Below, piece after piece: positions 1 through 5,293 of a DNA stretch of 7,564 nt. Position 1 is the first letter of the stretch, and every line of letters starts with the position of its first letter. The stretch is taken from NCBI GenBank assembly GCA_031259345.1, contig JAIRLQ010000476.1, forward strand, positions 1-7,564, in the 5' to 3' direction. The notes beneath the pieces are model-generated. The model was given only the letters and a program-made list of their open reading frames with translations, did not search any database and was not told the DNA's origin. A program made the translations under genes and the position numbers. The stretch is from Treponema sp. (GTDB taxonomy: Bacteria > Spirochaetota > Spirochaetia > Treponematales > Breznakiellaceae).

Positions 1-30
1 AGGTTGCGCGCGAACCGGTGAGCGCGTTTC

Positions 31-45
31 CGGACCGAAGGTCCG
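31..45. repeat. Short palindrome CGGACC-GAA-GGTCCG
   Basis: A 6-bp perfect inverted repeat (31-36 with 40-45) closes on a GAA triloop. The same GGACC-x-AAGGT-x-CG skeleton recurs at 298-310, which suggests one palindrome family in this region. No T-run follows on either strand, so it is not an intrinsic terminator. Confidence 0.5.
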
Positions 46-124
46 AGGTGTCCATGCCGCACGGTGAGAGGCCCGGTAAATGCCGAAATAAAGAGCAATG
101 CCGAAGGGCCGACTAGGAGTGAGC

Positions 125-167
125 ATCGGCGGAATGAAGGGGCTTTTAGCCCCGAAATGGAGCCGAT
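125..167 (+). ncRNA. Candidate structured RNA element (stem, purine internal loop, hairpin)
   Basis: ATCGGC (125-130) pairs with GCCGAT (162-167). Inside, GGGGCT (139-144) and AGCCCC (148-153) form a 6-bp hairpin with a TTT loop. Between the two helices lies a symmetric 8-by-8 internal loop, GGAATGAA against GAAATGGA, which could form G-A and A-G mismatches around two A-U pairs. ATCGGC can alternatively fold back on GCCGA at 108-112. A second GC-rich hairpin (192-207) follows closely. This layout is RNA-like, but no promoter, terminator or known RNA family was recognised. It may equally be a by-product of repetitive G-rich DNA. Confidence 0.25.
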
Positions 168-191
168 TGGGAGCGAAAGGGGGTGGAAACC

Positions 192-207
192 GGGGGCAGT
201 AGCCCCC
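192..207. repeat. GC-rich stem-loop GGGGGC/GCCCCC
   Basis: GGGGGC (192-197) and GCCCCC (202-207) form a 6-bp all-GC stem with an AGTA loop, followed by CTTTG. The T-run is only three bases, so it is a poor terminator on the plus strand. It sits in the same purine-rich block as the 125-167 element. Confidence 0.4.
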
Positions 208-285
208 CCTTTGTGAAAGCACTAGAGAACAAGAAAAAGTTCTGAAATTACGCTACGACTGAATAGTTACAAACTCCGCTAAATC

Positions 286-339
286 GTCCGTGTGGTCGGA
301 CCAAAGGTTCGTCGAACCGGAGGTTCGTCGAACCTTTGG
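286..339. repeat. Compound palindrome with twin GGTTCGTCGAACC units
   Basis: GGTTCGTCGAACC occurs twice (306-318 and 322-334), and each copy is itself a palindrome around a central T. The two copies are separated by GGA and lie inside a larger inverted repeat, CCAAAGGTTCG (301-311) with CGAACCTTTGG (329-339). A further hairpin, GTCCG (286-290) with CGGAC (297-301), abuts it. The stretch could extrude as one long hairpin or as a cruciform with two small arms. It lies about 40 bases past the stop codon of the minus-strand membrane-protein gene. It lacks a T-run, so a role in RNA 3'-end protection or as a dispersed repeat fits better than termination. Dispersal elsewhere in the genome is an inference. 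Confidence 0.6.
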
Positions 340-381
340 TTCGTTGTGGTAAATGTAAAATTGCCGAGCAACGGCGGCGGC

Positions 382-1215
382 TTATAGCCACAGGTACACC
401 TGGCGGAGTTTGCCGCAGATAAACAGGGTGCCCAGAACCAGGCAGACAAGGCCGGGAAACGGGGTAAGCCAGGTGTCCGCGCGGAGGAACAGGCCGCGGC
501 CCAGAAGCGCGATAAAAGTGCCCCCGCCGATAAAAAGGTATTCCCGGGAACTGCGGGTTTGGGCGGATACCACAAAACTGATCGCGGTTATCAGGGTAAG
601 GACGGCTTCTACCAGCGCGAACATGGTACCGTAGCCCGAGATCATGCTGAAGCTTGAATCCCAGGAAAAACCGTCCACCGGTATTCCCACGGCAATTACC
701 AGGGCGGACAGGGTGATGATGAGGATGGCGGAACGCTGACTCTGCAGTTCCAGGCCCGCGGCGCAGACGCTGGCGGTAAAAATGGAAAAAATGCCGAAAT
801 AACGGCCGAATAGCAGGAAACGCTGGGCCAAACTGAGGGAAACCCCGGGGAGTTCCAGGGCTATACGCAGGGGCGGCATGATTCGGGCGGCCTCAAAGGA
901 AAAAGAAAGAGCAAAAAAGGCGACAAAGAGGATCTCCGGCGATTGGGTCTTTTCAAAGTAGTAAAAGATAAAGACCATCGTAATAAGCGAGTAGAAAACC
1001 GCGCCGATTGTCGTAATATAGGGGACCAGCGGAACAGGGGCCAGAAAGCGGATATTGGCCGCAGCCAAAAAACCCGAAGACCGGCCGGTTGCCGTCCGCA
1101 GCAATTCCGGGTAAAAAGGCAACGCGGTATACGAGGCGATTAGAAGAAACACCAAAATTGCCAGTGAAAAGACAATCCCGATTTTAAAAACCGTGTTGCG
1201 GCTGGAAAGAGTCAT
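382..1215 (-). CDS. Polytopic membrane protein of unknown function
   Basis: This 277-residue protein is highly hydrophobic, with about eight likely transmembrane segments near residues 10-30, 65-87, 93-110, 133-153, 162-178, 196-217, 226-243 and 252-269. A larger non-membrane loop covers roughly residues 31-64, and there is no cleavable signal peptide or extra soluble domain. I recognise no family motif and no catalytic residues, so no function is assigned. The ATG at 1215-1213 is favoured because a sigma70-type promoter lies just upstream and predicts a leader of only about ten bases. No clear Shine-Dalgarno is seen, consistent with a nearly leaderless message. It diverges from the secreted-protein gene at 1350, with 134 bases between the two starts. 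Lack of stops over 277 codons and the hydrophobic pattern make it a real gene; its role is open. Confidence 0.85.
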   Translation of the reverse strand: MTLSSRNTVFKIGIVFSLAILVFLLIASYTALPFYPELLRTATGRSSGFLAAANIRFLAPVPLVPYITTIGAVFYSLITMVFIFYYFEKTQSPEILFVAFFALSFSFEAARIMPPLRIALELPGVSLSLAQRFLLFGRYFGIFSIFTASVCAAGLELQSQRSAILIITLSALVIAVGIPVDGFSWDSSFSMISGYGTMFALVEAVLTLITAISFVVSAQTRSSREYLFIGGGTFIALLGRGLFLRADTWLTPFPGLVCLVLGTLFICGKLRQVYLWL

Positions 1216-1232
1216 AATAGCTGTCTGTCAAC

Positions 1233-1261
1233 AGTATAGGCAATTCCGTCTTTTTTCTCAA
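1233..1261 (-). promoter_or_regulatory. Sigma70-type promoter of the membrane-protein gene
   Basis: Read on the minus strand, TTGAGA (1261-1256) is followed by a 17-base spacer and TATACT (1238-1233). Both hexamers are close to consensus and the spacing is optimal. Transcription would start near 1226, about ten bases before the ATG at 1215. Confidence 0.55.
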
Positions 1262-1270
1262 GACTTTGGA

Positions 1271-1284
1271 GTGCCTACCGGCAC
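1271..1284. repeat. Small hairpin in the divergent intergenic region
   Basis: GTGCC (1271-1275) and GGCAC (1280-1284) form a 5-bp stem with a TACC loop. It lies just upstream of the leftward promoter and within the leader or promoter zone of the rightward gene. It could be a regulator site or chance. Confidence 0.25.
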
Positions 1285-1337
1285 GGCGGGTACAAACGAT
1301 TCTAAAGCCTTTAAAAAATAAGCCGATACTGATTAAT

Positions 1338-1345
1338 GAGGTGAT
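1338..1345 (+). promoter_or_regulatory. Strong ribosome binding site that fixes the start at 1350
   Basis: GAGGTGATC beginning at 1338 matches nine consecutive bases of the usual anti-Shine-Dalgarno tail of 16S rRNA, and its GAGGTGAT core ends four bases before the ATG at 1350. This favours that ATG over the in-frame upstream ATG at 1266, which would put 28 hydrophilic residues in front of the signal peptide. Confidence 0.8.
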
Positions 1346-1349
1346 CTCT

Positions 1350-2075
1350 ATGGCAAAAAGAAAAACCTTCTGTAAAAAGTACATCTGTATGGTCCTTCTT
1401 TCGATGGTCCTGGGTCTCTTTTCTCTCCATGCGGGCGATTCTGCAACTTTTGTGGACCTGGGCTTTTCCCCGGACGGTACGGTGTATATGTTTGCCCAAT
1501 ACGGCATTCAGGCCGCGACCCTACGGCCCTGGGCGGAGCTTTTTGCCGTAGATGTCGCCCGGAATAACTTTGTCGTGGGCGGGCGGCTCAGTTACATCCA
1601 CGATACCGCGGCGGTCCCGGGCCAGGACGGGGCCGGGGCATTTTACCGGCTTATCAGCAGGAACACCTCTTTGGCGGAAAACTACGGGGTCAACTTCCTT
1701 ACCCAGGGGCATTTGCTCTACGTCGCCCTGGACAACGACGCCCTGGCCCCGGCCGATAATCCCATCGAATTTAGGGACTTTAACAGCGGAACCAGTTACC
1801 GGGCCGCGCTGGTCCCCCAAATAACAGGTTCCGGCTCAAGCCTGCGTTCCTCTTTCTATATTGATTTTGAACGTATCTCCAAAAACGGGTCCCGCAAGAG
1901 TTATGTCGCCGGTTCCCCGCAAATTAAACGCCCGCTGGTCGCGGAATACCGTATATGCAAGGTGATGCTTGATCCCCGGCAAGGCTCCGTTGTCTTTGTG
2001 ATCGAGCAAAAAATACAGAGCGAAGCCGGTTCGGGTTACGATATCCGTTACATGGTCGAGGCATTGTCCCTTTAG
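1350..2075 (+). CDS. Secreted protein, DUF2259-like
   Basis: The 241-residue product begins with a basic stretch (MAKRKTFCKK) and a hydrophobic core to about residue 25, with likely signal-peptidase cleavage after SLHA at residue 28. The mature protein opens with a sequence resembling the start of the spirochaete secreted family DUF2259: GDSATFVDLGFSPDG followed by an AQYG motif near residues 49-52. I assign the family from memory, without a search. The mature part alternates short hydrophobic and polar runs, as in a beta-rich fold, and has no membrane segment or catalytic motif. It has no cysteine after the signal peptide except residue 203, so it is not a lipoprotein. Its place of action is probably the periplasm; its function is unknown. 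It stands alone, with its own ribosome binding site and a strong terminator 45 bases after the stop. Confidence 0.85.
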   Translation: MAKRKTFCKKYICMVLLSMVLGLFSLHAGDSATFVDLGFSPDGTVYMFAQYGIQAATLRPWAELFAVDVARNNFVVGGRLSYIHDTAAVPGQDGAGAFYRLISRNTSLAENYGVNFLTQGHLLYVALDNDALAPADNPIEFRDFNSGTSYRAALVPQITGSGSSLRSSFYIDFERISKNGSRKSYVAGSPQIKRPLVAEYRICKVMLDPRQGSVVFVIEQKIQSEAGSGYDIRYMVEALSL

Positions 2076-2119
2076 AAGGATGTAAAGTCCGGCCTTCCAA
2101 ACAGCCTATTATCCAACTC

Positions 2120-2154
2120 AGGCCGCGGGTCCTCTCCTCTCGCGGCCTTTTTTT
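2120..2154 (+). terminator. Rho-independent terminator
   Basis: GGCCGCG (2121-2127) pairs with CGCGGCC (2141-2147) around a 13-base loop, and seven T residues follow at once (2148-2154). A2120 can add one more pair with T2148. It ends the secreted-protein transcript and shields it from the convergent operon. Confidence 0.9.
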
Positions 2155-2286
2155 CGGGTGAACGTAATAACCCGCATTAAAAATATTGCCTCAAGCGGCC
2201 TTCCCCTTCTTTCCTGAACGCCATTGATCCGGCGGAAATCCCCCTGCGGCGGGCCTTTGCAAAGGCAGACTTGAAAAGAGCCGTTG
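2155..2286. other. Convergent intergenic spacer with a 14-bp palindrome
   Basis: This spacer lies between two genes that converge. It holds a perfect 14-bp palindrome, GCCTTTGCAAAGGC (2253-2266), about 20 bases beyond the stop of the leftward uroporphyrinogen-decarboxylase-like gene. No T-run follows it on the minus strand, so I see no good intrinsic terminator for the operon here. The palindrome may be a weak 3'-end hairpin or a protein site. A poor stem (GCC/GGC) before an AT-rich stretch around 2176-2195 is too weak to call. Confidence 0.45.
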
Positions 2287-3540
2287 TTACCGGAATTCTT
2301 TTATCGCATCCGTCATGGCAATAAAATTTTCTACAGGTACACGGGCCTGGGTGTTATGAATCGTCGAAAACACGAAGCCCCCGTCTTTATAGTAAATCCT
2401 TATGCGTTCAGTTACCTGCTCATATACCTGTTCCGGTTTTCCAAAAGGCAGGGTCTTTTGGGTATCCACCCCGCCGCCCCAAAAGGTAATCCTGTGACCA
2501 AACTCTTTTTTCAAATCAGCGGCATCCATGCTGGCCGCGCTGTTCTGAACCGGATTGAGGATATCAATGCCCGCGTCGATGATGGACGGAATCAGCGATT
2601 TTATTGAACCGCAGCAGTGTTTAAATACCTTCCAGCTTGTATTCCGGTGAATCCAATCGGTCATACGGCGGTAATAAGGCAGGTATACATCATTGAATAG
2701 TTCGACTGAACACATGGGCCCGTTTTGGCTGCCAAAATCGGCGCCGCATAAGTATATGACATCGACATTGTCACCCACAGCTTCCCTGTAAAGTTTCAAA
2801 TTTTCGACTGCCTGCTGAGTTTGCTGATCATAAAGTTCTTTCAGAAAATCCTGGTGTATAGCCATGGCTACATACCATTCTTCGACATCGCGGATTCCCT
2901 TGGGGTGTTTGAGGAATGTGGCAGGCACCATGGCAATATCCCCCAGTGCGGTGCCCCCTACGGAAGCGATTACCGCGCATTCCGTGTTCTTGCGCAGCAG
3001 TTCCGCCTGTTCCTGATTGTAACGCAGTTCTTCATCACTCAGGCGGACAAATTCTTCCATGTTATCTTTGACGGAAGGGTTGTCTTCGTCAAATGCCTCC
3101 TGTCGTATGACCGCATCAAAATAATAACCGCCCTTGGGCATGTATCCCGAAGGCCCTGCCGAACGGTCACCCTGGGGGTACTGATAAAAGCCGCCGTTTT
3201 TCTCCGCGACAGTATTGAAATCCCCGGGAACCAATACCGGCGTTCCGTCGAACAGGTTCCATTCTTTCCAGCCATTGTTGCGGAATCCGAAAAGATTGTT
3301 ATAGGGCAGGACCTGTACGCAATCACAAAAAATTTTTTCCCGCAGATCCTCTTCGACCTCACCCAGCATTTGGTAACAGTCAACAATCCTCACGGGATGC
3401 TCCGGCAAATTAAATGCTCTGCGTAATTGATACACCACAGAAGCGTTTATTCCGGTAACGGCGCTGGCGCCAAAATCGACCGGTACCTTGTCAGGATTCC
3501 GGTGTTCCAGTGCGGATCGAATTCTTTCCCTGCCTGTCAT
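2287..3540 (-). CDS. Uroporphyrinogen decarboxylase superfamily protein (MtaA/CmuA-like)
   Basis: This 417-residue soluble protein has the superfamily opening MTGRERIRSALEHRNPDKVPVDFG and the C-terminal half of a UroD-type TIM barrel. It is longer than typical HemE (about 350 residues) and lacks HemE's N-terminal porphyrin-binding RQAGR-type motif, so a haem role is unlikely. It has the H-x-C zinc motif of the methylcobalamin:thiol methyltransferase branch as HCC (308-310). The distal cysteine of MtaA/CmuA is not in the expected place; the region reads HNTQARVP from H395, a form I recall in many uncharacterised relatives. Other landmarks are GADFGS near 266-271 and WGGGVD near 354-359. Its Shine-Dalgarno is GGAGAG (3552-3547). 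It is the last gene of the operon, 94 bases after the ATPase gene, which suggests action on the imported compound. No corrinoid-protein partner is visible. Superfamily is confident; the reaction is unknown. Confidence 0.85.
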   Translation of the reverse strand: MTGRERIRSALEHRNPDKVPVDFGASAVTGINASVVYQLRRAFNLPEHPVRIVDCYQMLGEVEEDLREKIFCDCVQVLPYNNLFGFRNNGWKEWNLFDGTPVLVPGDFNTVAEKNGGFYQYPQGDRSAGPSGYMPKGGYYFDAVIRQEAFDEDNPSVKDNMEEFVRLSDEELRYNQEQAELLRKNTECAVIASVGGTALGDIAMVPATFLKHPKGIRDVEEWYVAMAIHQDFLKELYDQQTQQAVENLKLYREAVGDNVDVIYLCGADFGSQNGPMCSVELFNDVYLPYYRRMTDWIHRNTSWKVFKHCCGSIKSLIPSIIDAGIDILNPVQNSAASMDAADLKKEFGHRITFWGGGVDTQKTLPFGKPEQVYEQVTERIRIYYKDGGFVFSTIHNTQARVPVENFIAMTDAIKEFR

Positions 3541-3574
3541 ATCGCGCTCTCCATATTCTCAAAGGAATCAAACA

Positions 3575-3603
3575 AATATACCGGGATTTTCCCGAAATTT
3601 CAG
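3575..3603 (-). promoter_or_regulatory. Possible internal promoter before the UroD-like gene
   Basis: On the minus strand CTGAAA (3603-3598), a 17-base spacer and TATATT (3580-3575) resemble a weak sigma70 promoter. The spacer contains the inverted repeat CGGGA-TTT-TCCCG (3582-3594), which could be an operator. The -35 hexamer matches consensus at only four positions, so this is tentative. Confidence 0.25.
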
Positions 3604-3625
3604 TTTCCGGGAAAGTTTTCCCGGG
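3581..3625 (-). repeat. Cluster of alternative hairpins with shared CGGGAAA arms
   Basis: Three related arms allow competing folds. CCGGGAAA (3607-3614) pairs perfectly with TTTCCCGG (3617-3624). The same middle arm, CGGGAAA (3608-3614), can instead pair with TTTCCCG (3588-3594). The outer copy can also fold on itself (CGGGA 3582-3586 with TCCCG 3590-3594). The cluster fills the gap between the ATPase stop and the next gene. No T-run follows on the minus strand, so it looks more like an mRNA processing or stability element, an attenuator-like switch, or a multi-site operator than a terminator. Confidence 0.55.
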
Positions 3626-3634
3626 TTTATTTAC

Positions 3635-5143
3635 TCAAGATTTATCCAGAATATAAGACATAATTTTTACCTGATCCGCCCCGTCATGGTTTAGTATGCC
3701 CTTTAATTCCCCGTGGTGCATAACCATGATTCTGTCACACAGCGAGAGGACTTCTATCATTTCAGAAGACAACAGTATTATCGAAACACCGGCTTGGGCA
3801 AGATCTCTGATTATCCGGTATATTTCCGACTTTGCCGCAACGTCGATACCATGAGTGGGTTCATCCATAAGCAGAATTTTTGGATTGTTCATCAGCCAAC
3901 GGGCAATAATTGTTTTCTGCTGGTTGCCGCCCGACAAATTGCTTACAATTTGATTGATTGACGGGGTTTTTATTGATAATTTCTCAATATAACCGGTAAC
4001 TAATTCCCTGGTTTTTTTCTTTTTTATGATTCCTGTTTTATAACAAAGCCGTTTTAGATAAACCATTACCATGTTGTCTTCTACCGGCATCTTAAGGAAA
4101 AGGCCCTGGATTTTTCTTCCTTCCGGTATAAGGCCGATACCGAGACCGACAGCATCCCCGGGTTTATTTATGGTAACTTTTCTCCCGTTTAGGAAGATAT
4201 CGCCGCTCTTGAGTTTTTGGGCGCCGAAAACAGCCTGTAAAAGTTCCGATCGCCCCGCGCCAACCAAACCGGTTAAACCCAGAATTTCACCAGGGTATAG
4301 CGCAAAAGACACATTTTTTATTCTTCCTGCCGTATCATAGAGGTTTCGGACTTCCAGCAACGGTGTTTTATCATCATAACGGACCATGTATTCTCTTTGA
4401 ATCATTTGGTTAAACTGCCGACCTACCATAAGATTGATTAATTTTTTTTCGTCCATTTCCTCCTTGGGCTGCGTGGTTATGTGCCACCCGTCCCGTAGTA
4501 CCGTAATAGTATCCGCAATATATAACACTTCCTCAAGCTTATGCGATATGTATAATGTTGTTACACCGTCAGAGCGCAGATTATTAATGATTCCATGCAG
4601 GAATTCAATTTCCGTACTGGTAAGGGATGATGTTGGTTCATCCATGATAAGCATCTTCGCGTTAAGTGATAATGCCTTCGCAATCTCCAAAAGCTGCATC
4701 TCGGAAATACTTAAATTTTTTACCGGTGTTTTTGGATCAATGCGGGTAATACCGAGTCTTGTCAGAAGTTCCCTGCAATCCTGATTGACCTTCTTGAAGT
4801 TAATAAATCCAAGGGCGTGTTTGGACATTCTGCCTTCAAATATGTTTTCCGCCGCAGTCATGTGCGGCGCCAGAGAAAGTTCCTGATGTATCATCGCAAT
4901 ACCGGCCATTTGGGCTATACGCGGTTGGCTAAACACTGCCGGCTCCCCCAAAAATTCTACGGCGCCTTCATCGGCGTAGTAGACCCCGGACAAAATATTC
5001 ATCAGCGTTGATTTACCCGCGCCGTTTTCCCCGACTATCGCGTGTACTTTACCTTTTTCAATTGTAAAACTAACATTGCTTAACGCGGTTACGCCGGGGA
5101 AACGTTTGGTAACATTGTCAATTTTACAGATTATTTCACCCAC
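3635..5143 (-). CDS. Sugar ABC importer ATPase, double-domain (MglA/RbsA/XylG type)
   Basis: The 502-residue protein has two ABC domains, the usual length for this family. Domain 1 has Walker A GENGAGKS (38-45), Q-loop Q87, a signature LSISEMQ (144-150), Walker B LIMDEP (165-170) and switch His201. Domain 2 has a degenerate Walker A with Arg for Lys, GLVGAGRS (292-299), an intact signature LSGGNQQ (403-409) and Walker B LLMDEP (424-429). Its switch position reads LSSE with no His. This asymmetry is normal in the family. The first signature and the following EIAKALS and PTSSLT motifs resemble E. coli MglA more than RbsA, from memory. It powers import with the permease and binding protein encoded just upstream. 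The start codon is GTG (5143-5141), with a weak, distant GGAAAGAG as ribosome site; low initiation fits the lower ATPase demand. It is separated from the binding-protein gene by two strong hairpins. Confidence 0.93.
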   Translation of the reverse strand: MGEIICKIDNVTKRFPGVTALSNVSFTIEKGKVHAIVGENGAGKSTLMNILSGVYYADEGAVEFLGEPAVFSQPRIAQMAGIAMIHQELSLAPHMTAAENIFEGRMSKHALGFINFKKVNQDCRELLTRLGITRIDPKTPVKNLSISEMQLLEIAKALSLNAKMLIMDEPTSSLTSTEIEFLHGIINNLRSDGVTTLYISHKLEEVLYIADTITVLRDGWHITTQPKEEMDEKKLINLMVGRQFNQMIQREYMVRYDDKTPLLEVRNLYDTAGRIKNVSFALYPGEILGLTGLVGAGRSELLQAVFGAQKLKSGDIFLNGRKVTINKPGDAVGLGIGLIPEGRKIQGLFLKMPVEDNMVMVYLKRLCYKTGIIKKKKTRELVTGYIEKLSIKTPSINQIVSNLSGGNQQKTIIARWLMNNPKILLMDEPTHGIDVAAKSEIYRIIRDLAQAGVSIILLSSEMIEVLSLCDRIMVMHHGELKGILNHDGADQVKIMSYILDKS

Positions 5144-5201
5144 AATAAAAAGTCTCTTTCCTTGTTTAAGATTAGAAATTAAAAAATCTGATTAAGAAAA
5201 C

Positions 5202-5242
5202 TGAGGCTGTTTCAAAACCAACCGGGTTTTAAAACAGCCTCA
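5202..5242 (-). terminator. Long stem-loop, possible leaky terminator or mRNA stabiliser
   Basis: TGAGGCTGTTT (5202-5212) pairs with AAACAGCCTCA (5232-5242). After a single C-A mismatch the stem continues as AAAACC (5214-5219) with GGTTTT (5225-5230), closing on a 5-base loop. On the minus strand GTTTTC follows, a short U-run. It lies between binding-protein and ATPase genes, where high binding-protein to ATPase ratios are commonly set by partial termination or 3'-end protection. Confidence 0.6.
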
Positions 5243-5281
5243 ACTGTCTATGCTGAAAAATTCAATTCGTACATAGACAGT
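5243..5281 (-). repeat. Second stem-loop directly after the binding-protein gene
   Basis: ACTGTCTATG (5243-5252) pairs perfectly with CATAGACAGT (5272-5281) over 10 bp, with a 19-base loop. It starts 12 bases after the binding-protein stop and abuts the next hairpin without a gap. No U-run follows, so it is better read as an RNA 3'-end protection or processing element than as a terminator by itself. Confidence 0.6.
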
Positions 5282-5293
5282 ATGCTATTCTGA

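Larger units (their letters stand above)
1..381. other. Non-coding, G-rich, palindrome-dense region
   Basis: I find no supportable gene in this stretch, which lies beyond the 3' end of the minus-strand membrane-protein gene. It is strongly purine-rich on the plus strand up to about base 240 and carries at least six short stem-loops: 31-45, 125-167, 192-207, 226-243, 286-301 and 301-339. AATGCCGAA occurs twice (79-87 and 97-105), and GGCCC at 70-74 can pair with GGGCC at 106-110 around these copies. A 17-base block at 32-48 matches 298-314 at 13 positions, so related palindromes flank the region. This could be an intergenic repeat cluster or a structured RNA. The plus frame starting at base 3 is open from the window edge to a stop at 114-116, but its translation is Arg-rich and follows the palindromes, so I do not call it coding. 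Confidence 0.6.

Noticed and set aside
61..130. Resemblance of GAGAGGC...TGCCGAAGGG to a glycine riboswitch
   Set aside because: Only short words match; the rest of the conserved core and a second aptamer or expression platform are missing, and no glycine-related gene follows.
150..190. Possible group II intron domain V
   Set aside because: The characteristic AGC triad helix with GAAA-type cap and bulge cannot be built, and no intron reverse transcriptase is visible.
279..575. 98-codon open frame on the minus strand running into the palindromes
   Set aside because: It overlaps the 3' part of the membrane-protein gene out of frame, and its end is simply translated palindrome sequence.
1266..1349. 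Upstream ATG start for the secreted protein
   Set aside because: It would place 28 polar residues before a clear signal peptide and has no ribosome site; the ATG at 1350 has a near-perfect one.
2821..3426. 201-codon open frame on the plus strand
   Set aside because: It lies wholly inside and opposite the well-supported UroD-like gene, has no family resemblance and no good ribosome site.
2287..3540. Annotation as HemE, the haem-pathway uroporphyrinogen decarboxylase
   Set aside because: The protein is too long, lacks the N-terminal porphyrin-binding motif, carries an H-x-C metal motif and sits in a sugar-import operon.
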